Below are positions 1 through 10,899 of a stretch of 64,000 bases of DNA, piece after piece; position 1 is the stretch's first letter; the number at the start of each line of letters is the position of its first letter. Under the pieces are notes generated by a model. That model was not told the origin of the DNA. It did no database searches and saw only the letters and a program-made list of their open reading frames with translations. The stretch is from Catenaria anguillulae PL171 (Eukaryota > Blastocladiomycota > Blastocladiomycetes > Blastocladiales > Catenariaceae): contig MCFL01000096.1 of the NCBI GenBank assembly GCA_002102555.1, positions 1 through 64,000 of the forward strand, given 5' to 3'. Position numbers and translations under genes: made by a program.

Positions 1-476
1 AGAGCTGCCAAGCTGAAGATCGTGACGCGGCTGAGTTGAACCAGGACGCGACATGATTGTGTTTGAACAAATGACAGTGCGGGGTTGCGAACAAAAGAGT
101 CGATGGCGACAACGAGGTCACAGGTTGCGCACGAAATCGAAACTTTGCTGGAATAGGACAGCAGAGATCTGCTGCGGACAATATACCAAGATCCGGAACC
201 GAATAATCGGCAGGGGAGCTGTGGCTGTGGCAGAGTAAGTATGTACAAGGTGTGGTGCCAGTCAAGTCGGCAGTCAGGGACGACGGCGGACGCTGGCGGC
301 GTTGTGAGAGGTTGCCGAGAAGGCGGGTGAGAGATGAGCCGTGAAGGCGAAGTTGCTTTGATGAAAGGCTTGGTGAGGGGAGTCAATGGGCGGTTGCTGA
401 TGCCCGGATTCTCCACCATTTGTCGCGATCTTGGTATCGGAGTTGTGCTGGTTAGGGACTGAGATCTCGTACTGAA

Positions 477-523
477 ACAAAGTAAATATGTAGATTACCA
501 TGTCAGTAAAGATACGAATAGTC
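477..523. repeat. Direct repeat, copy 1 (about 47 bases)
   Basis: The segment running from acaaagtaaat to gatacgaatagtc recurs at 840-887 in the same orientation with a single-base indel. It is AT-rich compared with the surroundings. No element between the copies was recognised. Confidence 0.85.
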
Positions 524-839
524 GGCCGTTTATTACAGATCCAACAATAAAAGAACGTGAAGCGACAGAACTTGTCCAAAGATAACAAGGTCGGAAAGTA
601 ACAAACGATGAGAAAACGTGTAGAGAGATTAGGACAAGCCGAAAAAAGGAGACTCCACTGAAGATGAGATAAACTGACAGACCATTAAGAAACGTTGGAA
701 CGATAAACACTGGAATGGGAATGAAACGCGCCAGTGAATCGGGACAGAATGTGACAGGAGGGACTGAGTCGGAACGGGGTATAAGAGAAACGATACACAC
801 GGCCAAAACGGGAATGGAAAGAGTAACACGAACCTGACA

Positions 840-887
840 ACAAAGTAAATCATGTAGATTACCATGTCAGTAAAGATACGAATAGTC
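840..887. repeat. Direct repeat, copy 2 (about 48 bases)
   Basis: This is the second copy of the repeat at 477-523. It carries one extra C before atgtagattacc. The copies start 363 bases apart. The spacing could reflect LTR remnants, a solo-element footprint or local duplication, and the sequence does not decide between them. Confidence 0.85.
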
Positions 888-1702
888 CGGCAGAGCGCAC
901 AAAAATGGGGGGCGACGAGGTTTTGATTGTTCCCCACAAAACGCGATGTTAGTATACATGTGCTTGCTGCCTGGACCATCGCAAGATCGATCCATTGAGA
1001 TCCCGTTTCGCCAACACAGACTGTACAGATCGACGGCCCGTTTACTTACACATGACGGGCATGTTTCGACCCATTGGGTCGTGACATATTCCGATAACGC
1101 AGCCTTTTTATTTATGACGACTCTTGCAATTGATGGAGACGCATACGAAAGGCCTGGGTCGACCAAATTACCTCAAATAGCCCAGACCGTTGGGGGTAAT
1201 ATTAAATCCACGGATGATCTCCTGGAACCATCCTGCGGATGCCGCCGCTCTTCGCCCCAAATCTGTTTGGCCTGCCTCGTCGTACATACCTTTTCCCTCC
1301 AAGTCCTCCCTATCCTTCGGCCAAGTGCCTGGGCTTACGATTTGCGCCAAACATTAACTCCTTACTCCTTCCTAGGTTTTGTACGATCGTGTACCATTCT
1401 CTCAGCCTATATCCGTTCTTTGTACCCCTGATCCGACGGTCACGGTGGGACCTGTATCCATCTCATTATTTCTTGATCGCTTTGGATAGACCTCATGGAG
1501 CGTCACCTGAGTATGACGAAGGTATTTACCGCTCTGAAGAAAGCGCTCCAAGACAGACACACGGGTGACCAGATCGACGAAAAAAGAATGCGAACTGCCA
1601 GATCAGCGAGCAATGAATGACGAGCGACCAAAAAACGCTTGCGCAAGAAAATGACAGCTCCTCTCACAGCGGTATATGCATCACGACAACGAGTCTCGTA
1701 TG

Positions 1703-2890
1703 TCACTGCCCAGCGGCCCTCCAGATCCTCATGGACTCGACCAATCTCCCCGCCAACCCTTTCGCCCCCTCGACCAGGCCCCTTACCGCATACCCAGCCT
1801 CTACCACGCTCGTGGCTACATTTGGCATGTATGGCCCCCACTTACTGAGCCAAAACCGGTCGCCAAACCTTTCCTGGCCCGGTTCCAAATCGCCATACCG
1901 GATCACATCAGGCGGCGGCAGCGCGACGGGCCACTCGGCGTGAACGTTGCTAGCGGCTTGCATCTCGTACCGCTTGAATTGCGTCATCTGCTTTTGCTTT
2001 TCGATTTCCTCTGACACGGATGGGCGCCGGAACTTGTAAATGAGTTGCGGGTCGCATTGGCGTGAGGCAAGCAGCGACGAGGTTTCCGCATCAGATTCCT
2101 GTTGCGTGTGTGTGACGAGATTGGGTGGGAATTGGACGGCAGGGGTCGATGAAGCGGATGAAGAAGAGGCTAAGGCGCGTGTATAGGTCTTGGTGTGCTT
2201 GAGAATGCTGGGTTTGCGTTTGGGCGTAGGTGTGAGTTTGTCGAGAGCTGAATCGTCGTGGGCAGAGTCTTGGCGGTACGGTCCGGGGCGGCGTGTGGAT
2301 TCTCGAAATAACAAACATGTGAGTTTGGAAGGCATCCGACACGGCAGGCAACGACAGTGACAAGTATCCATACCACTCGTTCGCAGTTGACTCAGGCGCG
2401 ACCGTTTCGGTGCCGTTGCCATTTCCTCTTGTACTTGACCTTGCTGCTCAGCATCCAAATTATCATCATGTTCCTCTTGATTGCCGTCATCCACCTGCGA
2501 CCGCAACCTCTTGACTTGACGCAACGGTTCGGGAAGCGCAGCACTTGTACCAATTTGTAGATTGAGCCGACGCAACCGGGCACGGGTTTGGGGTCCAGCA
2601 GATGGCGACAACGCCGGTGTCGACGATGCAAGACTTGCACTCGTGTATTCATGTGAATGTGTTCCGTGTTGGTTCTTGATCGGGCTCGTGCTGTTGCTCT
2701 TATGACGTGCTTCATAACGGGTCGATGGCCGAGGTGACGAAGTGATCACAGCCTTGGGCGGCGACTTGGGCTTTGGAACTGCGGACAGGACCACGGGCGG
2801 TTGGGTTGCAGCTCGGTTGGGTGGCGACGAAAACCGCAAGGAGCGGCGGAGAGTCGGCGGAAGAGCCGTTGTCGATGACGGGTCGGTCAT
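1703..2890 (-). CDS. Unrecognised basic, low-complexity protein
   Basis: One frame runs from ATG at 2890 to the stop at 1703, but a 72-base in-frame intron is likely at 2302-2373 (donor GTATGG, acceptor TTTCGAG). Removing it deletes an out-of-character cysteine-rich stretch and leaves about 371 residues. The N-terminal two thirds are rich in Ser, Pro, Thr, Arg and Lys and look disordered, with short basic clusters such as PKRSRLS and TPKRKPSILK that could be nuclear-localisation or phosphorylation sites. The last 110 residues are more ordered (EEIEKQKQMTQFKRYEMQ, then a Trp/Tyr-containing segment and an amphipathic Val/Gly/Ala helix). I do not recognise the family. A nuclear role is only a guess from composition. 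Confidence 0.65.
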   Translation of the reverse strand: MTDPSSTTALPPTLRRSLRFSSPPNRAATQPPVVLSAVPKPKSPPKAVITSSPRPSTRYEARHKSNSTSPIKNQHGTHSHEYTSASLASSTPALSPSAGPQTRARLRRLNLQIGTSAALPEPLRQVKRLRSQVDDGNQEEHDDNLDAEQQGQVQEEMATAPKRSRLSQLRTSGMDTCHCRCLPCRMPSKLTCLLFRESTRRPGPYRQDSAHDDSALDKLTPTPKRKPSILKHTKTYTRALASSSSASSTPAVQFPPNLVTHTQQESDAETSSLLASRQCDPQLIYKFRRPSVSEEIEKQKQMTQFKRYEMQAASNVHAEWPVALPPPDVIRYGDLEPGQERFGDRFWLSKWGPYMPNVATSVVEAGYAVRGLVEGAKGLAGRLVESMRIWRAAGQ

Positions 2891-3193
2891 TGGTTATCTT
2901 GCGGCAGTGTCAGTCCGTCGCGATTGATTGAAAGATGAGCGGATGGTTTGAAAGTCAGAGCGCCGGGGTGAGCACTTGAATGGAAGTGGCAGGACTTGCG
3001 GGGAATTGGGATTGCATTGGGTTGTCTATTCAATACTGCATCAACGGTTTCCTTTCCATGCTGCTGTCTTTGGAGGCGGATGTAAACATCTCTCGTTTGC
3101 TTTTGCCAACGCGTCAGAGATCGGACGGTAACTGCAAACGTGAAGGACTGGTGTGAATTGAGTGAATATTCATATGGTCATAAAAAACAAAGT

Positions 3194-4657
3194 CTATACT
3201 CCGGCCCTGCCCGTTCCATCCTTGTGCCCACTTGCGCTCTTGTTCTCGGAATCCTCCAATGCCCTCCTCAACTCTGCCAGTCCCTCCAACGGCACACCCT
3301 TGACCACCTCCTCTGCCCTGGCCCAAACCTTTGCCTTGCGAGTCCATTCCCTGACCTCTGCCCTGACCTTTTCTACCTCATTCCACCCATTCTCCCTCTC
3401 CTTTTCCGCCACCGCCAGCCGATTCTCGACCACACCAATTTTTGCTCGCAAATCGGCCACTTCCTTTGCAGCCTCGGTCATGTCAGCGCGCAAACTGGCC
3501 GCAAGCGCCGACTCTGCGCCCGCCCGTTCGGCTTCAGCAGCGCTCTCCTCGCGCAGCTGCACAATCAATCTATCCCTCGTGGTCAACTCATCCCTCAACT
3601 TTGCGAGCTCCTTTTGCCGCACACCGGCTGCTGCCTGCAACGCGTCCACCTGAGCCTCCAACTCGCGTACTCGCTTGCCAAGCGCCTCATGCTTGCTCAC
3701 GCCCTCGTCCTTGCCCGCATCAATCATGCGCTGGACCCTTGCCAACTCGCTCTCTGCCGTCCCCAGCTTGAGTGTCAACCCTGCACTCTCTTGTAGCGCC
3801 CGCTGCAGTTCGGCATCCACACGCGTACGCGCCTCTTGCTCGCCGGCAAGCGTCACTTGGAGATGCCGCGCAGTGGCTTGTGCCTGCGCGGTGGCCGAAT
3901 CGGCCGCGCGCAACTGGGCTTGCAACTGCGAAACCTGGTCCAACAGAGTGTTGGACTGTGTGGCAAGGTCCAGTTTCGACTGCAAGTCTGCGAGCTGTGC
4001 GGCCTGTGACTCGCACTTTGCTCGGAAAGTGTCGAGCTCGGCGCGCGTTGCTTGCAAGTCTGCTTGCGCACTTGCAATCTCGGACTGCGCGTGCACCAGA
4101 TGCGTCTGTGCGTGGTCGCCTACTTGTCGAGCGCGTGCGAGCGCAGTGGTGAGCCTCGTCACTTCCGCTCCCTTGGACGCCAAATTGGCCTCGGCGTCTG
4201 CCAATGCCCGTGCATGAGCCCGGACGGATGCCTCGTGCTCTTGCCCCAACTCGTTGAGTTTGCCCTCGACACGCGCATGGTGCGCATGTGCATCCTTGAG
4301 CTTGGCTTCGAGCTCGGCAATGCGTGCGTCCTTGAGTGCAATCTGGTCCGTGAATGTGCGGCGAATGGCACTCACGTCTTGGGAGGTTTCCTTTTCTGCG
4401 AGTGACTTGTTTGAGCGGAGAAAGCGGGTTTCGAGCTCGAGCAGGTAGATTTGCTGGTGCAGTGATTTGATGAGCGGGTCCGATCCGTCGGCGGATGTGG
4501 GTTTGCGTGTTGTCACGGTGGACGATGAGCGTGCGCTCGTGGTGGGAGGCGGGAATTTGGGCGACAGCTGGTGAGGAGAGCGCGGACTCGCGGCGGGCAA
4601 ACAAGTGGCCGACTTGATGGGGGGTTTCGTGGAGGGGAAGACGCCAAAGGAAGTCAT
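3194..4657 (-). CDS. Long coiled-coil protein
   Basis: An uninterrupted 487-residue frame starts at ATG 4657. Residues 1-60 are Ser/Pro/Thr-rich and probably disordered. From about residue 62 (DPLIKSLHQQIYLLELE) to about 460 the protein is almost continuous heptad-patterned, Ala/Glu/Leu/Arg/Gln-rich coiled coil with no catalytic domain or membrane segment. This fits a cytoskeletal, centrosomal or flagellar scaffold, and zoosporic fungi carry many such axonemal proteins, but no specific family could be assigned. It is transcribed divergently from the potassium-channel gene, 650 bases away. I am confident that it is coding and not confident about function. Confidence 0.75.
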   Translation of the reverse strand: MTSFGVFPSTKPPIKSATCLPAASPRSPHQLSPKFPPPTTSARSSSTVTTRKPTSADGSDPLIKSLHQQIYLLELETRFLRSNKSLAEKETSQDVSAIRRTFTDQIALKDARIAELEAKLKDAHAHHARVEGKLNELGQEHEASVRAHARALADAEANLASKGAEVTRLTTALARARQVGDHAQTHLVHAQSEIASAQADLQATRAELDTFRAKCESQAAQLADLQSKLDLATQSNTLLDQVSQLQAQLRAADSATAQAQATARHLQVTLAGEQEARTRVDAELQRALQESAGLTLKLGTAESELARVQRMIDAGKDEGVSKHEALGKRVRELEAQVDALQAAAGVRQKELAKLRDELTTRDRLIVQLREESAAEAERAGAESALAASLRADMTEAAKEVADLRAKIGVVENRLAVAEKERENGWNEVEKVRAEVREWTRKAKVWARAEEVVKGVPLEGLAELRRALEDSENKSASGHKDGTGRAGV

Positions 4658-5307
4658 GCTTGGGTCATGTCACATGTGAGTGCGTCGAGTCGTACAAAGG
4701 ATGGTGCACAGGTAAATCAACGAATGGCTTGTCTTCAGCTGTGGGACGTGCTTGCTGCTCAGTTGTGACGAACAATGCGAACAAACAAGTGGATGGCTGC
4801 CAGTGGTTCGCGGATATCGGGGAGCTGTGGGGAGCTGCGGCAGCCAGCCTGAGGGCACACTGGCGTACAATGGATCTTGGACTTTCGAGAGAAATCAAGG
4901 AACGAAACAAGCTATTACTTATTTATTATTAATGGTCAATTGCAAGCACTACGTATACGACAAAACAGGAAGGCTGCCATGCCATTGTCATTGCTTTGAA
5001 TGATGAATGATGGAGCTGGGTGCCGGGCTCTGATCAGTTCGAGTTGGCAGTACCAAATCTACGACCATAGTCTGCGTGACTAACCAATGTCTGCGAAGAT
5101 AGCTACCTAACCGGGTCCAGATGCAGGCGACTTGATGCAATTGCCGTGTATTCCATGGTCAGCTCACCCTCACCTTTGCCGAGTCGAGCCACTGCCTTAT
5201 TCGTTTCTGGTTCGCTGCCCAACGTCACCATTCGAGAAGCTTGAAGTGAGTTTCTAAATACCGTCGTACATTTTTCCAGGTTCCATTACACTGAGCTAGT
5301 CATCAAC
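4658..5307. promoter_or_regulatory. Divergent intergenic region, coiled-coil gene / K+ channel
   Basis: These 650 bases separate two divergent start codons, so they should hold both promoters. An AT-rich patch (ttacttatttattatta, about 4914-4930) lies mid-way. No convincing gene or RNA was seen. Confidence 0.45.
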
Positions 5308-8300
5308 ATGAGCGGGTCCAGCAGTGGTGCTGGTCCAGGCGGCAAGCAGGATGGCGCCGACTTTTCGCCCGCTCCCATTCCGCTCACCCACTCCTCATCC
5401 CCTCCACTCGCCTCCTCCTCGTCCACGCTACTCCCTGCCGCCGCGAGCACCACCAGTAGCGGCTCTGGGCTTGCCCCTCAGTCGCAATCCACAAAGCTCG
5501 CACCTATCCCGCTGTTCCGTGCCCCATCCCACGACGCTTTAGACCCCGGTATCGGGGGCCAACCTGTACCATCCGACACCCGCCGGTCCTCGGCCTCTTC
5601 CACTCACGCCACTGCCGGCGGTGGCACAGGCAAGCGCCGCAACCTGCTGCAGCCTCCCTCGTGGTCCGCTTCTCGATCACGGTCCCGACGCTCGTCGCCA
5701 AGGTCCACCCCTGCGGCCCCACCATCCACAGGCGGGTCATCGGTCGCAAACGCAACCGACCTGAGCGCCACCGACCTCATATCTCCCGATGCAGAATACT
5801 TTGACGTGATCTCACGCCGCGACTTGCCCGATACTTTTGCGCCCTCGCGCCTGAAATCGCTTGCGACACTTGCGCGTGTCAACAAGACGTGGACAGATGC
5901 AGAGTTGCAAGCCGAAGTGGAGCGTGACTTGCGCAAGCCTTTGTCGTTGTCGTCGTCGTCGCCTGCGCCGTCCATGCGCCAGGCAGCGGCGACCCCTACG
6001 CCCTCAATGGTCGGCAGAACGCCACAGGGGTCGCCCGCCTTGTCAGCTGCACGGTTGCCTGCGGGAAGTGCGACTGCGGTGCACTTGGGCGTGCCGGCAT
6101 CCAAGCCCGGATCGTCGGGCGACGAGTCCGAGTCGGAACGCTCGTATCACACACATTCGTCTGCCCGCTTTACGGATCACCTACATGCCCACAAGGACGA
6201 GGATGTGGAGATTGGTGCATCGCCACCCTCGGGATACGTTCCACCAGGCCCAAGCGGCGACGGCCCAGGTGGTGGCGCTGGGGATGACAAGGACGACGAC
6301 GATATGGATCCAGACATTGCCGCGGAAATGGAATCCATCTCGGACCGCAACAGGCTGCTCCGCAAACACCTGACGCTCAAGCGCGAGCTTGCCCAAGTGA
6401 CCGAGATTCGCAGGGATTTGTTTTTGTTTCTCGAAGCGCCAAGTACACGGGCCAGCAAGATGTATGCGGCCGTGCACTTTTTGATTGTGCTCGTCAGTGT
6501 TGTGCTCGTGTGCCTTGAGACCAATCCGCAGTTTTACTATGAGCAGCCCGCTTGGTACGTCCTTAAACTTGACAAGGGATAGACACAGAGTCGAATCGCT
6601 GACATCCCGTGTGTACTATAGGAAATCATATGACTTGGTCGTGTGTATCTACTTTACCCTCGATCTGTTTGCCCGCATCTACGCCGTGCCCAACCGCCTC
6701 AAATACCTCACCCGTGTGCTGACCTTGCTCGACATTGCCACCTTGGTCCCTTACTGGCTCGATGCCGTGCGCGTCACAAACACCGATAACTCGCTCTTTG
6801 TCATGCGCATCCTGCGTATTGGCCGAATCTTTCAACTGTTCCGACACATGCGCCAATCGCCACTCATCAACATCACAGTGCAGTCGGTGGAGCGCAGTAA
6901 AGAAGCGTTTGGCCTCGTGCTCTTGTATTCGATGCTGGGCATTCTCGTGACGAGCTCCTTGATGCACATGATTGAGCGTGGCAGGTGGGATCCCGAGAAA
7001 CGCATGTGGATGCGAGTGGGCGCGGATGGGATCGAAGAGGAGCCCAGTCCGTTTCAGAGCATTCCCGACGGGTTTTACTGGGCCGTTGTGACCATTACAA
7101 CCACGGGATACGGCGATGTGTTGCCGAGAACAAGCGCAGGCAAATTTATTGCTGGATTTACCATGATTATCGGCGTTTCGTACGTGCACACACGCTGACT
7201 TTTTTTGTGAACCCAGGACCGCACATGCTCACCCATTCGATTTCGATACGTTGTTTGTCTGACTATATAGAATCATTGCCCTGCCCGTATCCATCATCGG
7301 CTCGCACTTTATGGCCGAATGGATTGAATACCAACGGCTACGGCTCAAATCCAAAGCCCAACCGCTCGGCACTGCCCTTGACGCACACGGCAACCCACTT
7401 GCGGCCGCTGCCCAGTCGCACATGCGCACCACGCCAGGCATGTCCAAACGCCAACGAATCCAGCAATTGCAAGATCAACACGATGCGATGGTGACCTTGG
7501 TGCAGCAAGCCCAAGATGCGCTGAACGATATTGCACCCACAGAGACGTATGCGCGGTACATGCGCATGAAGGACAAGTATCATATGGCGGTGGCCAGGGC
7601 AAAGGAGTTGCAGGGCAAAGTGGACGAGTTGGAGGAAAAGGTCAAGGATTTGAAGATGGTGGTGGGCGGCGGTGGGCCCGTGCCGTTTACGCGGACCCTA
7701 TCGCGGACAACAACGTGGATTCGCGATTGGGCCAATGGAACCGAACAGCCGCCGCCCGCAGTGGAGCGGCCGCCGAGTGCTGGCAAAAAGTTGTTTGGTG
7801 GGCTGTTTCGACAATCATCATCTCAGGACGTGCACGAGCCCGCATCGTCATCCTCGGGACTACCCCTGCGGTATCGCACCATGTCCATGCCCGTCGGCAA
7901 CCCGGGGGCTGCCGGAACACGCCGCAAACGGTTGCTGTCCAACCTGTTCACCAACAAACGCTCAAAGACCAAATCGTCATCGCACTCTGCATCATCCGCA
8001 GACGACGGGCCCGCACCGCCAAACTCGGCCAACGACGACAACGAGCGCATGGTCATTACTGGATTGCACGGTACGTCCAAGCGCATCTCCACGTCGCAAA
8101 TCCGGCGCGTGGATACCGCACCTGTGCTCCTCACCACGTCGACTGCCCCAGCGACCACAGCGGCACCGGCAGCGGCAGCGTCGCCGCTTGTTGCGGTCCC
8201 CGCGTGGCTCAGGGATATGCCGGCGTCAAGCAACCAGTTGACTGTTGGATCCACGGCCACGGCACCCGCAGGTGGATGGGGCAGGGTCCAGTTTCCCGAT

Positions 8301-8615
8301 TACGAGCGGCCCAGTGCGGTTGGGTCGCCCGTGGAAATGTCGCCCGTGACATCGGTGGTGGGCAATGAGGCGGGCGGGGGCGGCCCGCCAAGTCGTTTGA
8401 GGGACGAGGTGGATGTGGCAAGGGGAGTGCATGTCATGACGCCCATGAGAGAGGAGGAGCTCGTCCGTTTGGGTGATGACCACGCACCTGCACCAGCGCC
8501 CGCTGGGGTGCCAATGTCGCCGACATTGGTGGATCCGTGGACGGGCGGTGGGCAAAGTGAGGGTGAGGGCGAGAGTCGTGAGGCAGATTCGACACAGCAC
8601 CAAGGCGGCCGGTAG
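5308..8615 (+). CDS. Voltage-gated potassium channel (Kv-type, 6TM), three exons
   Basis: Exons 5308-6554, 6622-7179 and 7271-8615 join in phase to give 1049 residues (introns of 67 and 91 bases, donors GTACGT). Residues 1-370 are Ser/Pro-rich and cytosolic. S1 is near 385-405, S2 419-437 and S3 449-465. S4 (475-493, RILRIGRIFQLFRHMR) has arginine at every third position, as in a voltage sensor. S5 is near 511-532, the pore loop carries the K+ filter TTTGYGD (575-581), and S6 contains the Kv-like IIALPVSIIGSHF. A coiled coil near 700-733 and a disordered tail of more than 300 residues follow. Each subunit should form one quarter of a K+-selective plasma-membrane channel. The tails are much longer than in typical animal Kv subunits and carry no recognised T1 or cyclic-nucleotide domain. 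Confidence 0.93.
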
Positions 8616-8793
8616 ATTTTTTTTTGGTCATGCATTGTCGTACATAGCGCTGGGTTTGTTTCAGATTGCGCAAAAAACGAAGAATCAAGGTCATCCATTC
8701 CCATCGACTAACCGTAGCAGTATTTATGTACACACACGCGCCAACAATACACCCGTTTCCCTTGCTCCACTGCGCCTTGGCGTTGTCGTTTCG

Positions 8794-9250
8794 TTACACC
8801 ATCCCGGGAGGCGCCAGTTCGGCCATGGTGTTTGTCACGGACACGAGCTGCTCCAAATTGGCATTGACGGTCGTCCTGAGCATGCGAATCGAGTTTGCGT
8901 GCACCACCCTAATGAATGTATGCATGGCGAGAGTCAAGATTGAGCCCATCGATCCGACACACACGCACACCGACGTACATTTCAAACACATTGCCGTCCA
9001 CAACCTTGTATGTGGCATATGCCTCGTGCGGCTTGAGCGGCTTGTCGACGGTGAGGACGCGCGCGGCAATGGATGCGAGGTCGGCAGAGGGGAAGGGCAC
9101 GCGGACTGTGGTTTGGTACAGGAGGGAGGGTTGCGGCTTGGGTGGGGGCGAGGCGGGTCGGGTCGGTGACGGGGAAGGGGACGGCTGTGAGCGTTTGCGT
9201 GCGGCAGATGCCGGTGCCGACGAAGAAGAGGCGGGCTGTGGAGTGTTCAT
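8794..9250 (-). CDS. PCC1: KEOPS/EKC complex subunit Pcc1 (LAGE3 family)
   Basis: Exons 9250-8979 and 8908-8794 flank a 70-base intron (donor GTACGT, acceptor TCATTAG) and give 128 residues. The first 40 are a Ser/Pro-rich extension. The rest matches the small Pcc1/LAGE3 fold: a first strand TVRVPFPSADLASIAARVL, then CTYKVV-like strands (here ATYKVVDGNVFE), then the closing helix NANLEQLVSVTNTMAEL. In KEOPS, Pcc1 is the small subunit that binds Kae1 and supports dimerisation for t6A modification of ANN-decoding tRNAs; the complex is also linked to telomeres and transcription. The gene converges on the potassium-channel gene (178 bases between stops) and diverges from the gene at 9509. Length without the extension fits the family. 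Confidence 0.88.
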
Positions 9251-9508
9251 GATGATTCACTGCGAGGAGTTGAGAGTATTGTTGGCGGTGGTGATATTCG
9301 ATAATACAGACAACATTGAAATGCTTCATGAGAGTGAGACAAACGATGAGAAGATCAGGCAGCCAACACATCACACCGCGGTCACGTGACTCTCAAATGC
9401 ATTTGCTGTATGCTTCGATGGCTGTGGCGTTGTTGTTTTTCTGAGGAATCCGAGTTGAATGTATGCGATGATAATCTGAATTGACACAAGAATCAACTGA
9501 AAAACACC
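9251..9508. promoter_or_regulatory. Compact divergent promoter, PCC1 / 9509 gene
   Basis: Only 258 bases separate the two divergent ATGs, so both promoters must fit here. No TATA box or named factor site could be defined with confidence. Confidence 0.5.
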
Positions 9509-10120
9509 ATGAAGGCCAAGCATTCGCGCACATCGGACTCGAAACCCGCCGCCGCCAAGCCGGTCAAGGGCTCCAAGGGCTCCAAATCCTCGTCGTCCGC
9601 ACTCGCCTCGGCCGCCGATGCCGCACGAGCACGCCTCTCCAAAACACTGGCAAGTTCGTCCGTGTCCAAGGCTGGCAAGAAATCGGCATCAACATCACCC
9701 AATCCGATCGCTGCACTTGCTAAATCAGCGTCCACGTCCTCCACTGGCGCATCAAGCGAGCCAAGCAAACCCGGATCGCGCCATTCGCGCGCAAAAACCA
9801 CCGAGGTTGCACAGGCTCTAGATGCTGCGTTCGATGCCATCGTCATGACACAACTTATTGCACCTTCCGACTCAGCTTCTGTACGTCGTCCACCCTATTT
9901 TCTCCCCGCGCATTTGCATGGCATCGCGACGCTCACCGATCCGCGTTCCCACCCACAGTCTGCTGCCCCGCCACCACCAAAGGGGCTTTCCCGCGACGAG
10001 ATTCGTGCACGCAACTTGGCCGCGCAACAGCAATTTGAGGAGCGGCAGCGGGCACAAGCTAGTATGGCAAAAGGTGTGGATTCAGCCGTGGATCAGTTGG
10101 CGGATCTCATGTCGCTGTGA
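9509..10120 (+). CDS. Unrecognised small basic protein
   Basis: The frame opens at ATG 9509. A 78-base in-frame intron is likely at 9881-9958 (GTACGT donor, CCCACAG acceptor), giving a 177-residue product. The first 95 residues are Lys/Ser/Ala-rich and disordered. A conserved-looking helix (EVAQALDAAFDAIVMTQLIA) is followed, after the splice, by a charged helix (GLSRDEIRARNLAAQQQFEE) and a C-terminal amphipathic segment. Strong basicity and small size would suit a nucleolar or ribosome-biogenesis accessory factor, but no family motif was recognised and no function is claimed. Confidence 0.65.
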   Translation: MKAKHSRTSDSKPAAAKPVKGSKGSKSSSSALASAADAARARLSKTLASSSVSKAGKKSASTSPNPIAALAKSASTSSTGASSEPSKPGSRHSRAKTTEVAQALDAAFDAIVMTQLIAPSDSASVRRPPYFLPAHLHGIATLTDPRSHPQSAAPPPPKGLSRDEIRARNLAAQQQFEERQRAQASMAKGVDSAVDQLADLMSL

Positions 10121-10295
10121 GAAGATTGGGATTGGTCGTCGTTTGCTTTACTTGTAGATACCTGAGCACGCAATACAGTTGCCCCACTCGCTCGCTATAC
10201 CCCCTTACCTACTTTGCTCATGTCGCTTGACGCTTGCCATCCCGCCCGTGCGGCATTCTAGCAAGCATACCCGGCCGGCGTCATCTCACGTTCGC

Positions 10296-10296
<1 letters not shown>

Positions 10297-10349
<53 letters not shown>
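10297..10349. repeat. 53-base poly(T) tract
   Basis: An unbroken run of 53 T on the + strand (poly-A on the minus strand). A retroposed poly-A tail, a simple expansion or an assembly artefact are all possible. The neighbouring 10350-10560 shows no recognised LINE or SINE head. Confidence 0.9.
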
Positions 10350-10899
10350 CGAGCCGCCTGGCTGGGAATAGCGCTCTTGAATGATGACGGGCAACTGAGG
10401 TGACGGTTGGTGATTGCCATTAGTCGAGGCGGAATCACAAGTGCAGCATGAATGGCGGGTCGTCCGGTCTTGGAATGCAACGGACTTGGACATGAACTCG
10501 TAACTTGTACCAATCAAGACGACCGTAAACTTTGAATCAAGCGTCTTGGAGTTGAGCCGCCTGACGATTTGGCTTCAAGGGCAACTGAAAGCCGCTTGGT
10601 CCACGACAGGATACCGTATTGTACTTCCAGCAATTGAGGAGCTCATGCCATCATTACATAACCATCGAGAAGACTTTTCTAGGATTTCGAGAAACGTGTT
10701 CGAGTGCCAGTGTTTCAGACCCTGCATGCCTCTGCTCACAAGTCAGAACACGTTTGTCTCGCAGCCAGCGATTTGTCTCTCATCACAAAGGGCCTCGTCC
10801 TCGTCCTCGTCAACCACTTTTCATGACCGACGCCCATGAATCAAACCCATTCTCTTTCCAACGAGCCAACACACCAAATTCCACTCACAATTTATCACA
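10350..10899. other. No gene recognised between poly(T) and TMEM14
   Basis: Frames are short and unremarkable. The last hundred bases presumably carry the promoter and 5' leader of the TMEM14 gene. Confidence 0.4.

Larger units (their letters stand above)
1..1702. other. No gene recognised; left-edge non-coding stretch
   Basis: Open frames here are short, overlap on both strands and show no domain, signal peptide or steady codon preference. The only clear structure is a pair of near-identical direct repeats, listed separately. The stretch may be intergenic DNA or relics of a mobile element. Confidence 0.5.

Noticed and set aside
3140-4217. Cys/Ser-rich plus-strand frames opposite the coiled-coil gene
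   Set aside because: Antisense of a repetitive Ala/Glu/Leu coiled coil, which readily produces open frames.
10281-10517. Poly-lysine proteins on the minus strand
   Set aside because: They are translations of the poly(T) tract and have no start context or conserved region.
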